This document shows, one piece after another, positions 41,301-51,239 of a stretch of 64,000 nt of DNA (the stretch's first letter is position 1; every line of letters begins with the position of its first letter). The stretch covers positions 2,852,001 through 2,916,000 of the forward strand of contig NC_060114.1 in NCBI RefSeq assembly GCF_021155765.1. The letters are read 5' to 3'. A program made the position numbers and the translations under genes. The DNA is from Diprion similis (Eukaryota; Arthropoda; Insecta; Hymenoptera; Diprionidae). The notes below the pieces were generated by a model, which was not told the DNA's origin, searched no databases, and saw only the letters and a list, made by a program, of their open reading frames with translations.

Positions 41301-42415
41301 GTTGGAACCTGCGATTCAAGGAATTCCTGAACGAGTTCGAATTCAAGGAATCCGAGGCAGACAAGTGTGTGTTTACTGGGAAGTTTAAAAATGATGTGGT
41401 GTATTTAGCACTCTTTGTCGATGATGGACTGATCGCATCGAATAATATAGAGACTTTAAAGAAAATTATCAAGCGATTAAGTGAAACGTTTAACATAACG
41501 GTTGAAAACTCGAATATATTCGTCGGACTGCAAATCGAACGCGATAGAAAGCAAAAAACGTTGAAAATTTGTCAGAGCGAATATACGCGAAAAATAATTG
41601 AGAAATTTGGCATGACAGATGCAAAAACGGTAAGTGTGCCCGCGGATCCACACGCAGCACTGTCCCCAACCGAGGAGACTGACGAAAATGAAAGCAATGT
41701 TCCTTATCGCGAGGCAGTCGGGTCTTTAGTATTTTTAGCCACCGTATCAAGACCGGATATCGCGTTCGCGGTAAACGCAGTAAGCAAGTACCTGAGTAAA
41801 CATAATGTGACACACTGGCGAGCAGTAAAGCGAATCTTCGCGTACCTAAAAGGCACAATCGAATACGGTATCGAGTATGCGAGCGGCGGTAGCGAAGCAG
41901 CATTAATCGGATTCTCAGACGCTGACTATGCCGGAGACATGGAAACGCGAAGATCCACGACGGGATACGTTTTCTGTCTCTCAAACGGTGCTGTTACGTG
42001 GTCGTCGCAGCGGCAACGACTTGTGACGTTGAGTACGACGGAGGCCGAGTACGTGGCTGCGTCGACAGCTGCGCGAGAAGCTGTTTGGATAAGAAAGTTA
42101 CTATCGGACATTGGATGTCCCTGTGATAAAGAAACCATTTTATACGTTGATAACCAAAGCGCGATTCAACTAGTCAAGAATCCTGTTTTCCAAAAAAGGA
42201 CAAAACATATAGATGTCCATTATCACTTCATCCGCGAAAAAGTTGATAAAAAAGAAATTAAAGTCACGTATGTTCCGTCCGAGAATCAACGCGCGGATAT
42301 ATTCACAAAAGCAATGCCGCGAGATCGTTTTCGCGAATTGTGTTTTAAACTAAAGATAACTACGATTAACGAGAAACGCTCAAACGGCGGTAGTGTTAAG
42401 GAAAATAACTGTTAG
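38387..42415 (+). CDS. copia-1 Gag-Pol polyprotein, intact
   Basis: 1342 residues in one frame. Gag, with a zinc knuckle CYKCQGMGHIARKC at about 230; aspartic protease WLIDSGASRHL with Asp at about 305; pre-integrase HHCC finger (WHERLGHVGKRA...FCEPCQLGK) at about 436-480; integrase core with Asp505 (HADVCGPM), Asp567 (LRSDNGREF) and Glu604 (GKAERENR); an acidic linker; RT (DVQTAFLYVKLEE, LFVDDGLIAS at about 1009); and RNase H (SDADYAGDMETRRSTTG at about 1178, STTEAEYVAA at about 1217). Gag and Pol are in one frame, so the Gag excess must come from splicing, as in Drosophila copia, or from proteolysis. The last seven codons and the stop lie inside the 3' LTR. No stop or frameshift was seen. 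Confidence 0.95.
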   Translation: MSVGISVKSVKPFDGTNFLGWKAQVSTLFVMNDVLDVVDGTRAVPAKGAGNAAEIKKNVKDNATARFIILSNLDEAQQVCVLSCTTAKAMWDKICLIHEQKTASNKLGLLQKFHAYRMGEADTAVQHVARITNMASQLKDIGENVSDATIMAKVLASLTTRFSTLQVAWDSVEPDRQTLDNLQERLIREDARLNSDEAGSEALAATGKIRQHQSVKTSGNKKAENKKEGKDIQCYKCQGMGHIARKCRNKRKPRDDGDKTSDCAFVVQLSESSAASDSKNAANACVLWTQSHVMAADQSDVWLIDSGASRHLTYRRDWLTDYKMDSSGGKISLGDNQVCNVAGEGTVQIKKLIDGVWQDACIEKVLHVPKLRKNLFSVGTCTKRGFTVNCENNQVEVVRDNEVLATGIKQSNDVYRMLFKVVKEGCTEEANIATTNLTVWHERLGHVGKRAIREMIEKGLVSGVSMTDKNDVFCEPCQLGKSHRLPFKKKLDREAKTKPGEKMHADVCGPMSTSSIGGSRYFLVFKDDATGYRHVYFMKRKSEVYEKFKIFEKMIANKFGQRMKTLRSDNGREFCNTEMDKYLEERGTQRETTAAYNPEQNGKAERENRTITESARTMIIAKNLPLSLWAEAVNCAVYVLNRTVWASGAVTPYEAWVGKAPNLKHLRIFGSDAYVNTPKIFTQKFGPKASKQMFVGYTEQSTNFRVFNPETNKISIVRNLVVNEKVGATTARVEESKEDNETVLPPPQAENENVVDEGENGDDEERTEENDDEQEAREDEPAQDGPRTLRDRSKIQIPSRFRHNANAAEYIVPNTYAEATNSPEAEQWAGAIRNEFKAHKENNTWSIVKKTPEMRLIDSKWVFRIKSDADGNPHRFKARLCARGFMQREGVDFKETFSPVVRYDSLRLLLATIAAKNLEIMQFDVQTAFLYVKLEENIYMEIPEGLKLKEDPRKVACKLERALYGLKQAPRCWNLRFKEFLNEFEFKESEADKCVFTGKFKNDVVYLALFVDDGLIASNNIETLKKIIKRLSETFNITVENSNIFVGLQIERDRKQKTLKICQSEYTRKIIEKFGMTDAKTVSVPADPHAALSPTEETDENESNVPYREAVGSLVFLATVSRPDIAFAVNAVSKYLSKHNVTHWRAVKRIFAYLKGTIEYGIEYASGGSEAALIGFSDADYAGDMETRRSTTGYVFCLSNGAVTWSSQRQRLVTLSTTEAEYVAASTAAREAVWIRKLLSDIGCPCDKETILYVDNQSAIQLVKNPVFQKRTKHIDVHYHFIREKVDKKEIKVTYVPSENQRADIFTKAMPRDRFRELCFKLKITTINEKRSNGGSVKENNC

Positions 42416-42667
42416 TCGCATTTCTATCTGTAAATGCAGAGTCTATGTCTGTCCAATAGAGCCAAGCTTGGTTCGGGTACCTTCGGCTGTTCTCGTGAGC
42501 CACCGAAGTATGTTCGCTTAGGGAAGCGTCCCTCAGTCGTATACAGTTATCTCAAATAAGAACCACGCTCTGCTACACAGTCGCTAATGTTATAAAATAA
42601 ATACGTTTTTACCAGATCTAACTGACTACATGTGTTACTCTATCCCGTCCACAATCCTGCTACAACA
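42394..42667 (+). repeat. copia-1 3' LTR
   Basis: 274 bp. It differs from the 5' LTR by one base near the start (AAGGAAAAT against AAGGAGAAT). Confidence 0.95.
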
Positions 42668-42933
42668 AATGGTGATGACAGTCTGTTTTAAATTTAGTAA
42701 AACAGTCTTTATTTATAATGTTCAAGTGTGCACACAAATCCTTGTTATTTAAAGATACAACAAACGGCGAGTTAACGAAAAATTCTGGCTTCTCTTACAG
42801 CGTTTCCTTTTTTGACTACCATAGAAAAAAATAAATTCTGAGGTTAGACTCGAAACAAAATAACAGTAAATGCTGTTTCACTATCCGCCGCCAGAGCTCC
42901 TCAACAAAGATAGTCGTTGTATCTAACAGATCT

Positions 42934-44446
42934 CGTGCTCTTCTTCGTCGTTTTGTTGTACCTCGTTCATCGGGAGAAATATTTCGTGTTTGTCTTCTTT
43001 CTCGCCCGCTTCCACCGACGGCGGCCTAATGTTCTCGTTGAATACGACGTTTCGGACGATGCTGACCTTCTTCTTTTCGGGATCGTATACTCTCTAATTT
43101 GTTGTGTCTTCCGTGTATCCGACAAAAATCTTCTTGGTTGCTCAAGCGACGAATTTTTGGGTGAATTGTTTTGGGGTGTGTACATACGCATCTGTTCCAA
43201 AAATTCGGAGATGTTTTAAGTTTGGTCCCTTCCCAGTCCAAGCTTCGTATGGCGTGACAGCTCCGCTCGTCCATACGGTTCGATTTAACACATATGCCGC
43301 ACAGTTTGTTGCTTCCGTCCATAAAGTCAGTGATGGATTCTTTGCGATAATCATTGTGCGGGCACTTTCAACGATTGTTCTATTATCACGCTCGGCCTTA
43401 CCGTTTTGTTCCGGATTGTAGCGTGCCGTTGTTTCTCGTTTAATACCGCATTTTCAAGGTATTTATCTATCTGCTCGTTACAAAATTCTCGGCCATTATC
43501 AGTGCGGAGTGTCTTCATTTTTCTTCCGAATTTGTTCTCGATCATTCTTTCAAATATTTTAAACTTTTCGTATACTTCGGATTTTCGTTTCATAAAGTAG
43601 ACGTGTCTGTAGCCGGTTGCTTCGTCTTTGAAAGAGAGGAAATACCTTGATCCTTCGACCGAGTCTGTCGACATCGGCCCACAGACATCGGAGTGTATCT
43701 TTTCCCCCGGCTTTATTGTCTTGTCGCGCTCCAATTTCTTGTTAAACGGCAGCCTGTGCATTTTTCCAAACTGACACGGCTCGCAGAAAACGTCACTTTT
43801 GTCTGTAAGTGTCACACCACTCACAAGTCCCTTTTCTGCTAGTTCACAAACTGCGCGCTTCCCGACGTGTCCTATTCGCTCGTGCCACAAGGTTAAGTTT
43901 TCCGCGGCTACATTGGCTTCTTCGTTGCTCCCTCTTTTCGCGACCTTGAAAAGCATCCAATATATGCCATTGTTTTGCTTCATACCCGTCGCGAGTATTT
44001 CGCCATCACAAGTTACGAGAGCTTGATTATTTTCAAAACTCACGCCGAATCCTTTTTGGGTGCACACTCCGACTGAGAATAAGTTCTTTCATAATTTAGG
44101 CACGTATAACACGTTTTCGATTCTCGCGTCTTGCCGTCGGTTAGTTTTTTGATTTCAACCGTGCCTTCACCGGCAACGTTGCAGTTTTGGTTATCGCCGA
44201 GCGGTACTGTAGAACCTGTGTTATCCGACTTATAATCGGACAGCCAGTCGCGTCGGTAAGTCAGATGGCGCGATGCGCCACTGTCGATCAGCCAGACTTC
44301 ACTCTGATCAGCAATCATAATTTTCGTTTTTGTCCACAGCACATTCGCGCATCCCGCACTTTTCGAGTCCGACGCCGCCGAACCGCCCGCTTCCCCCACG
44401 AGCGCACAATCATGTGTCTTTCCGGCATCTTCGCGTGCCTACTGCC
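42934..44446 (-). pseudogene. pol: copia-4 zinc-knuckle end, protease and integrase
   Basis: From 44399: protease (WLIDSGASRHLTYRRDW), then after a frameshift pre-integrase (WHERIGHVGKRAVCEL...FCEPCQFGK), integrase Asp (IHSDVCGPM) and Asp (LRTDNGREF). A further frameshift precedes the segment with AERDNRTI-type Glu context and TLWTEATNCAAYVLNRTVW. The gag part is missing where a hAT fragment begins at about 44446. It ends at the copia-2 duplication in the acidic linker. Confidence 0.83.
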
Positions 44447-45090
44447 ATCAATCTTTTATTGAGGTACTCGTAATCGAAGAAAAGACGTAATACGTCCCAT
44501 TGCTCGAGAATTCGGTCCACAACAGCTGTGAGCGATAGCCAGCGAGTCTGGGATGGATGCAGCAGTTTGTGGATATCCACGTCCAAAAACATCTGAAACT
44601 GTACCAGCTTTGCTTATGGCGTTTGCTGCTGTGCTTGAAATAATGGAATATATTCCGAGCGTGATCCTTGCAGTACCGTGGTAGAAGCTTGCAAGCCTCG
44701 CTGGCACACAGGTGCAAGGTATGACATGTACATTTCGTGATAATGATTCCGGGACATATAGCGCGAAAACGAGTGGCAACAGAATTATTATAACCCATCA
44801 TCGTGTTATATCCATCTGATGCAAATCCGATATTGTTTTCTCGAGGTATGTTGTGTTTATCGAATGATTTCACTATGGCCGAGAATAATTGCTCTGCAGT
44901 ACCACTGGCATTTATATCTGCGGACGTTGGCATTCCGCCGCCAAACACTTGAACCAAATCCCAAAATTGACTGATTATGAACCCTGTCTGCTTGTCGTAA
45001 AAGCGTGCAATAATGCACGACGTTTTCACGGCTGCAACATCGGTCGATTCGTCGGTCAAAATTGAGAACTTAGTATGCACGCGTTTTGAA
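44447..45090 (-). pseudogene. hAT-2 transposase fragment
   Basis: ILTDESTDVAAVKTSCIIARFYD, IGFASDGYNTMMG, CTCHTLHLCASEACKLLP and, after a frameshift, LHPSQTRWLSLTAVVDRILEQWDVLRLFF correspond to the middle of the hAT catalytic region, parallel to 28553-29466 but a different family. Both ends are missing and no inverted repeats were found. The left edge is fused to copia-4. Confidence 0.78.
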
Positions 45091-45138
45091 AATAATACAC
45101 GTTAATAGCATTGTTGTAGTAAAGTGCAATATAGAATC

Positions 45139-45432
45139 ATGCCAGATTGGGTAAAGAAAGTAATCCGCCGAATCATATGGAATCAAAATTTGCCCTCTGG
45201 AAAGAATTACAACGTGCGCGATAATTATAACATCGGCGACGTACGTGAAACCACCAATAATCTCGTTACCAAAATCCTCGCAAACATCATTATACTGATT
45301 AAAGACACGGAGGATGGAATGTTTTCGGTAAAAATTGACGACAAAAATCAAAGTAAGGTGAAACACTATCTCGAGATCGCAGGATTAGTAATTGAGGTTC
45401 CTAACGATGATAATAACGAAATGATAAATTAA
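45139..45432 (+). CDS. Small open frame, unknown
   Basis: 97 residues from the ATG (MPDWVKKVIRRIIWNQNL) to a TAA. It is mixed charged, with a hydrophobic stretch TKILANIIILI, and has no recognised family. It lies between the hAT-2 fragment and the env remnant on the same strand as the latter. It may be a leftover of gypsy-B or a chance frame. Confidence 0.25.
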   Translation: MPDWVKKVIRRIIWNQNLPSGKNYNVRDNYNIGDVRETTNNLVTKILANIIILIKDTEDGMFSVKIDDKNQSKVKHYLEIAGLVIEVPNDDNNEMIN

Positions 45433-45549
45433 AAACAAAAGTCGGGCATGCTTCTAAAACACACCAAGCATAAACTCCATGGTTCCACTTATTAAAACGT
45501 AGTTAAGTATATTGCATACGTTAGACATAACTAACAGGTAAAATAGGTA

Positions 45550-47800
45550 GGAGGAATGCACCCCTTATGCAAGAACGACCCAGAATGCGAAGAAATGAAG
45601 TTGATTGATGATATTATGTATAAATGCCACTTCAAAGGAAGAACCACTACATTGAAAACCTAACGTGAACCCTCAACATTGCCACAATGCAGGAAGCTAG
45701 CGTAGTGACGCTGTGCGTAATATTGCAGCTCTAGAGATGTACAACATCATCGACTTCCAAGGATTCCAGGAGAGAACTGTTGTATATTTGTTGTGAGGAT
45801 GGGAAACAGGTAACAAAACGTGACACCAATTTTAACTGTATAGATTTTCCAATTTTATTATAAGCTCTTGGTAATTTCTTACACTCGTACGACGCTCTAA
45901 AGATGACTGACCGATTCACTTGAACCTCATGCATGCGCACGCTTCGAGCTCTCATAGGCTCAATTTTGGAACGCCTTTGGAACGTCGACGAGCGATCTGC
46001 CTAGCAAGGCGAACGCGCATTAAACTCATCCAACAAGAACAACACATATTTGATGAAAGAAATGGGAATAGTGAGTTACTGTGAAGATATAATAAAACAT
46101 CATTCAGACAAGGTGGAAGAAGCACACTCTACCTTGCCAATAGAAGCTCAAGCATTCAACCAAAAATTAACGGACCAATACCACGGGTTCGTATGGAACG
46201 ATGGCGTTAGAACTACTAACGATATGGACGGTACTTGAGACTATCTTTAAAGAAACAACTATCTACGTGAAGGGATCAGATAAAGCCATAATCCTGAGGA
46301 AACGCTTTGATCGTGCGATAAATTTAGACGATCATCAAAGCCCACCATTGTTCCCAATTAAGGAACATGGAACACCTTGCGCCCAACATTCAGCTATGGA
46401 TCATGAGTTTAACTGTATACTTCGCAATGCCACAGGCATTCTTCAGCGGATGAAAAACTCATATCAACAGCCAGTCAATTGTGACGGATAACGAGAACCA
46501 ACCCAAGAGACCAAGAGGTTACCGTAAACGGCCATCAACAGGATATGCAAAACCGAGGGGTAAACGGATTACGAAGAGAAATAGTCTTGAATGTACTAGG
46601 ACATATCGTCGACGCGATAGAAAGAGTCTGTAGAAAGGACTCAGAATAGATATCAACCCTTATCAATAATCTGAATAGTGTAACCATGTCTCTAATAACT
46701 AATACTCCCACGCGATCCAAAAAAACTGTATGAACAAAGAAGGGAAATTTTTATAGATCCGGGCCAAAAGTGATAAATCTTATACATATATGTCAATTAA
46801 TTAACTTCCCGCAACTCCCACGCAGAATTAATTACAATACCCAAGTAAGATCTGAAATAATAACCACCATCGTGATGAAATTTGGACAATGATATCTTGT
46901 AAATAACACCGATGTTAAAACAATTATAACGTTATAGGGCAAGATGTACGTTATAGAAGAGAAAACAAGATTTTCCTAATTAAAGAGATAATGGTGAGAA
47001 AATGCTGTGGGACAATCATACACCACCTGATCATCTCTATGGAAGCAGACGGAACAGAATTACCGATCAACATCTAAAGTACCAGTCGATGGCTGACACC
47101 TGACCTGCACCGCAGCCTTGACGTCGGGCGATTTTTCCCATCAATTAATGAAAGGATCAGGCTATATGGCAACAATAGCCAGAGAGATCTTCATGTAATT
47201 AAATGTATACCAGTTGATGTGAAAGTAAGGAAAACCAAAAATTGTTACCAAAAAGTACCAGTACTCAGAAAAAATAACAGCATGTTTGTGTCCTCGAAAA
47301 GCCACATGTTGCTGAAAACCGGGATCCAAAGTATGCAACCCTTTCATCCCGGTAATGTTCAACCTTCATAAAAAATTTTATAAGCTGCTACCAGATTTAA
47401 CCGAAGCAGTAACACCAGGAACAATTCAACCTTTGACTACGCCAACATGGGAATATATTAATCCAAATTACCTGGCCACCAGCGGAATCTACTCCTCCAA
47501 AGACCTTAAACGACTACGAGATCAAATCATGCTTCCCGCGAAAAGACCGGAATACTAAATGACATGGCAAGAGGAACGACAGGACAATCAATTGCCAACC
47601 AAAAATTATTTATCATGCAATTTCTGACTGAAGAAGCAATGCAAGAAGTAGCAAAAAATGATATATGGAATTCCTCACGGAACCTACTTCTACATCTAGC
47701 CAGAAAACGTCATAAGGTTAATACAGAACCTGTAGAATTAACTGACAAACGAGAAGAACCACAGCAAAAACCTAAACCTTTGGATACATCCTGGAATTAA
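45550..47800 (+). pseudogene. Decayed env-like gene of an errantivirus-type gypsy
   Basis: Broken frames spread over 2.2 kb resemble the envelope-like protein of insect gypsy elements of the errantivirus type: a Cys-bearing start (CKNDPECEEM), IKCIPVDVKVRKT with NCYQKVPVL, WEYINPNYLATSGIYSSKDLKRLRDQI, ARGTTGQ and NLLLHLARKR near the end. The order matches the ectodomain-to-tail direction. The hydrophobic membrane span expected before NLLLHL is not there, and there are many stops. It is a fossil. The polypurine tract and LTR follow. The match is from remembered family wording only, so confidence is moderate. Confidence 0.55.
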
Positions 47801-48224
47801 ACGTAACCAAAACCGAAACAATGCACTGGAATACCCGAAATACACATGGACGTGTCAATTAAACGCGAATATGCAGTACCAATATATGCCGTTCGATCGA
47901 GAGGTACCAGCCGCGAGATCAACGACAGCATCCCTATACGAGCCGATGAACGGAAACAAACGAAATACTTTCCAAACACCGTCAATGCAAGAAAAACCAT
48001 AAGGACAGCAGACTTAGGAAACTACTGGACTAATGTAACCTGCATTACGAAAACAAAGCAATTCCATACCCCAGTCATCGGTACCAATGCCAGCCGTGAG
48101 GAGCGTTTTTGACCTCAACAATGGAGCACTGAGAAAACCCAATACCTACATCTACTTAATAACCTACAGCACTCAACGACCGTCAGGAAAAATGATCTAG
48201 CAAGAGGCTCGCCATTCTTGCATA

Positions 48225-48234
48225 AGGGGGGAGG
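48225..48234 (+). other. gypsy-B polypurine tract
   Basis: AAGGGGGGAGG directly before the LTR start TGTAACATCC, fixing the plus orientation of gypsy-B. Confidence 0.75.
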
Positions 48235-48743
48235 TGTAACATCCGAACGGAACGTTGGTATGTTTTATTGCTTATGATCATTCCCTAACATTAGTACCAA
48301 CTAACCAAACTTCAAAAGTGAGAATTCTGTAACTAAGTCACTCAAGAAAACTGCCTATCCATTCAAATATCCCTAGACGAGGTATAATAACAAATATCAT
48401 TAATCAAGAGCCTAAAAACCGTATTACAGGAGACCATGATATTATTATTTTATTATTACAATTTACTCACACTATTATATTCAAATACAACAAAAGATTT
48501 AGTTGCAAATACGAAGTTTTTATCCACATTGTATATATGTAACCCACGCCACACCCTATAGCTCAGAAGATAGAGAAGACTATAGGCAAAAGATGTATAC
48601 TCGATATAATATAAAGTCAATAGCATTGCTACAATAAACCAAAAAGGCCTGGTACTGCGAAACCTCCAAAACGTGAATACAAATTATCCAACACGAAATA
48701 TAGAATCTTTTCCAAAACACCGTATTGTAGGCAACGTAGGGGT

Positions 48744-49568
48744 GTAGTTCCGAAAAGCGCATACCGCCGATCGATCTGAAACTTGGTATAATAATGTATT
48801 TTGACCTCCTTATCACGAATATCATAACGAAAATTGGCGCAAACGCCATTTTGAATATGAAAAACGAAAAGGAACCTCTTTTCGTTCGGTGTGCATAATC
48901 GCGCATTCCTAACCGACTTGGACTATTTTAGCCTTTCCCAGAAAGGGTATGTGCGTGTACACATACGAGGGTACGAACAACGCGGAAGGTGATCGCGGCA
49001 CCCGGAAGGTTGGAATAAGTTCGGCCTTTCGGAGTCTGTGACGGCCGGAAGGATGGGAAGAGTTCGGCTCCCGAAACCACAACACACACGAGGGTACGAG
49101 CAACGCGAAAGGTGATCGTGGCACCCGGAATGTTGGAATAAGTTCGGCCACCCCGCGAACACACAGCGGGGGCGCGGGGTCCAACCCCCGCCTGGGGTCC
49201 AGGGGATCTAAGGCATAACCAGAGTCAAAAAAATTATTCCAGAACAATTAACGCAGATCCAACCGATTTTACACATCGTACAACGATGCGCATCCATAGC
49301 ACCGATGCGGTACACTTTTCAGGGGTACTCGTAATCAAGTTTTTTGACCGCGACGACTTGCCCGATTTTTGAGAATTTTTTCTAGGATCGGTTAGGAATG
49401 CGCGATTATGCACACCGAACGGAAAGAGGCTCTCCTTCATTTTTCATATTCAAAATGGCGTTTGCGCCAATTTTCGTTATGATATTCGTGATTAGGAGGT
49501 CAAAATACATTATTATACCATATTTCAGATCAATCGGCGGTATGTGCTTTTCGGAAGTTTATCCCAAC
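48744..49568. mobile_element. 825-bp fold-back element with long inverted ends
   Basis: Inverted arms of about 190 bp (TTCCGAAAAGCGCATACCGCC... at 48750 and the inverse ending about 49560). The centre contains two direct copies of about 65 bp (GAGGGTACGA.CAACGCG..., about 48966-49033 and 49091-49150). No coding frame with family features. It is probably a non-autonomous DNA element. Confidence 0.75.
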
Positions 49569-51239
49569 GTAGACCTCTATAGTAGAACCGGACAGAACAC
49601 CAACCAAAGAGTTTATCAGTAATACAATAAGAAAACCACCGAAAGTAAACTAACTCACAGAATGATTCTGTAGGGCGAAGCAACCGAATAGCTATCTAGA
49701 AAATTAACGATGAATAGATTCTTGTGAAATCATTAAATCCTTTAAACCAAAAGCATCCACACTAATTCTGGAGACGAAACATAGCAATGATCAAAGTATC
49801 AACTCTTTATAAAGCTCTACAAGATTTCCAAAAAGGTGACCTAAATTGTATACGTGGCAACGCCGTGTATCTAGCAACCAAAAACTAAAGCCAATCTTCG
49901 AACGCATATAAGCCGATCTATCTCGACTAAAGAATACTACCACAAAAGGAAACCACACGAAACATATATGTATGCAACCTTATCCTGAAACTTATAACTA
50001 CCTAAGTTCTAAAGACTATTTGTACAAGCCTAAACCCGTTATGAATAAACAACTAAATGTAATTGCAATAACGTGACTTTAGTACCTGAAGATCGATATT
50101 AGATAGAACTGTAATAATATTCCAGAATTAATTATCATTTTACTACGGCAAAATACATAGAATATTAGACTAAAATAATAACTGAGGGTACATGATCTCG
50201 TATCACAGCTAACCATTAGGCAAGTAAACTAATCCTTTCTTTTCTATTTAATCCATTATAATATTCTGTAGTATGTACACTAGAATATTCTGGAAGCAAA
50301 ATTACGCTTATAATAATATAACGCTCCATAGCCTCGAGAACGCCGACACTGTACAAAATCAGAACCAACATTATGGTGTAGGTAAAGCTCACACGAATTC
50401 AACACTAGGAAACAGCGATATCGAGCATACGCGCATTATGCGGCCGAAGGCCACCCCACGTAAAGTTGCGGGAGATTCCGAACTCCTTCGGTACTGTTAC
50501 CAAAGGATTGCCGCCTAAAGCACACATGGGCACATATATCAGCGCGTTGTACCAACACACATATACATAAAGCTCATACCCATGGCATACACTAATCCAA
50601 ATCCTAAAAGATGAAAACCAACCCAGGTTTAAGTCTTAGAACAACGAGAAGAGCATCGTGGTATGGGGCAAGAGTTGGGAGAACAGTCCAAAGTCTAACT
50701 TTACACCCGGCACCAACAAGTCCCATAACACAACATGCCGACCTAGTTGTAATACTTAGAATAAGAGGAAGAAATACGTTGTTGTGGGGCAAGGCTAGAG
50801 GAGAAGGATTCATACCCCTACTACTAACGATCTGAATAAATACGAGCATCCAGCGTTCATTCGCTCTCTTGGTTTATATCTCCAGTAGCTACTTGTTTTC
50901 GGTAGATCCCCGCAATAAAATCCTCTAGCTCCCCCCAACGACGAATCTCTGCCCGATTCATTACCGAATTTATACCTTTGTGTTAGAACTGTTCATTCCT
51001 ATCTTGTCTCTCTAATCAGAATATATTCAACTTCAACAAATTCCAATTTCAACTCAGTGTTTATTTAAAAGAATTTCCTTCGATCACATCAATTTCACGG
51101 TCCCAAGAAGTTATTCCATAAAAGTTAAGAAAAACTTTATTCTAATAGTTCATAAAAAAATTTCCTTTTTCCTGGTTTTATCCAATTGCGCAAATTTGTC
51201 AACGTTGTCCACTTTACTTTAGTGATTAATCGGTATTGG

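Larger units (their letters stand above)
37978..42667 (+). mobile_element. copia-1: young, complete Ty1/copia element
   Basis: 4690 bp. LTRs 37978-38251 and 42394-42667 (274 bp each) differ at one visible position. The 5-bp duplication AATGG is perfect (37973-37977, 42668-42672). A primer-binding site GGTTATGGGCCCAG (38252-38265), complementary to the anticodon region of initiator tRNA-Met as in Drosophila copia, follows the 5' LTR directly. One uninterrupted polyprotein frame fills the interior. Everything needed for autonomous movement appears to be present. Confidence 0.96.
22609..42928 (-). mobile_element. copia-2: Ty1/copia element with three nested insertions
   Basis: Both outer edges carry GATCT (22604-22608, 42929-42933). 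Its 3' LTR is split by copia-3 (parts 22609-22683 and 32122-32322). Its coding part is split by an R1-type LINE. Its 5' LTR is split by copia-1 (parts 37963-37977 and 42673-42928). The LTR ends are TGTTAGATAC...AATAACA on the minus strand. A primer-binding site complementary to an internal part of initiator tRNA-Met lies at 37948-37962, and a polypurine tract (GAGGGAGGG on the minus strand) precedes the 3' LTR. Its protein differs clearly from copia-1, -3 and -4. The genes are decayed. Confidence 0.9.
37963..42928 (-). repeat. copia-2 5' LTR, split by copia-1
   Basis: Parts 37963-37977 and 42673-42928 join to about 271 bp and match the split 3' LTR (22609-22683 plus 32122-32322). The inner edge abuts the tRNA-iMet primer-binding site at 37948-37962. 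Confidence 0.88.
4001..44446 (-). mobile_element. copia-4: ground-layer Ty1/copia element, split by insertions
   Basis: Pieces of one minus-strand copia-type element lie at 4001-4041, 20750-about 21160, about 21828-22608 and 42929-about 44446. Read in order on the minus strand (right to left) they give zinc-knuckle/protease, integrase, RT and RNase H. The protein frame continues across the Polinton target (RNase H RRSTTG / YVFCLANG) and across the copia-2 target in the acidic linker. Neither LTR is seen: the 3' end is lost where gypsy-A begins at 4000, and the 5' end meets a hAT fragment at about 44446. It is closely related in protein sequence to copia-1. Confidence 0.85.
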
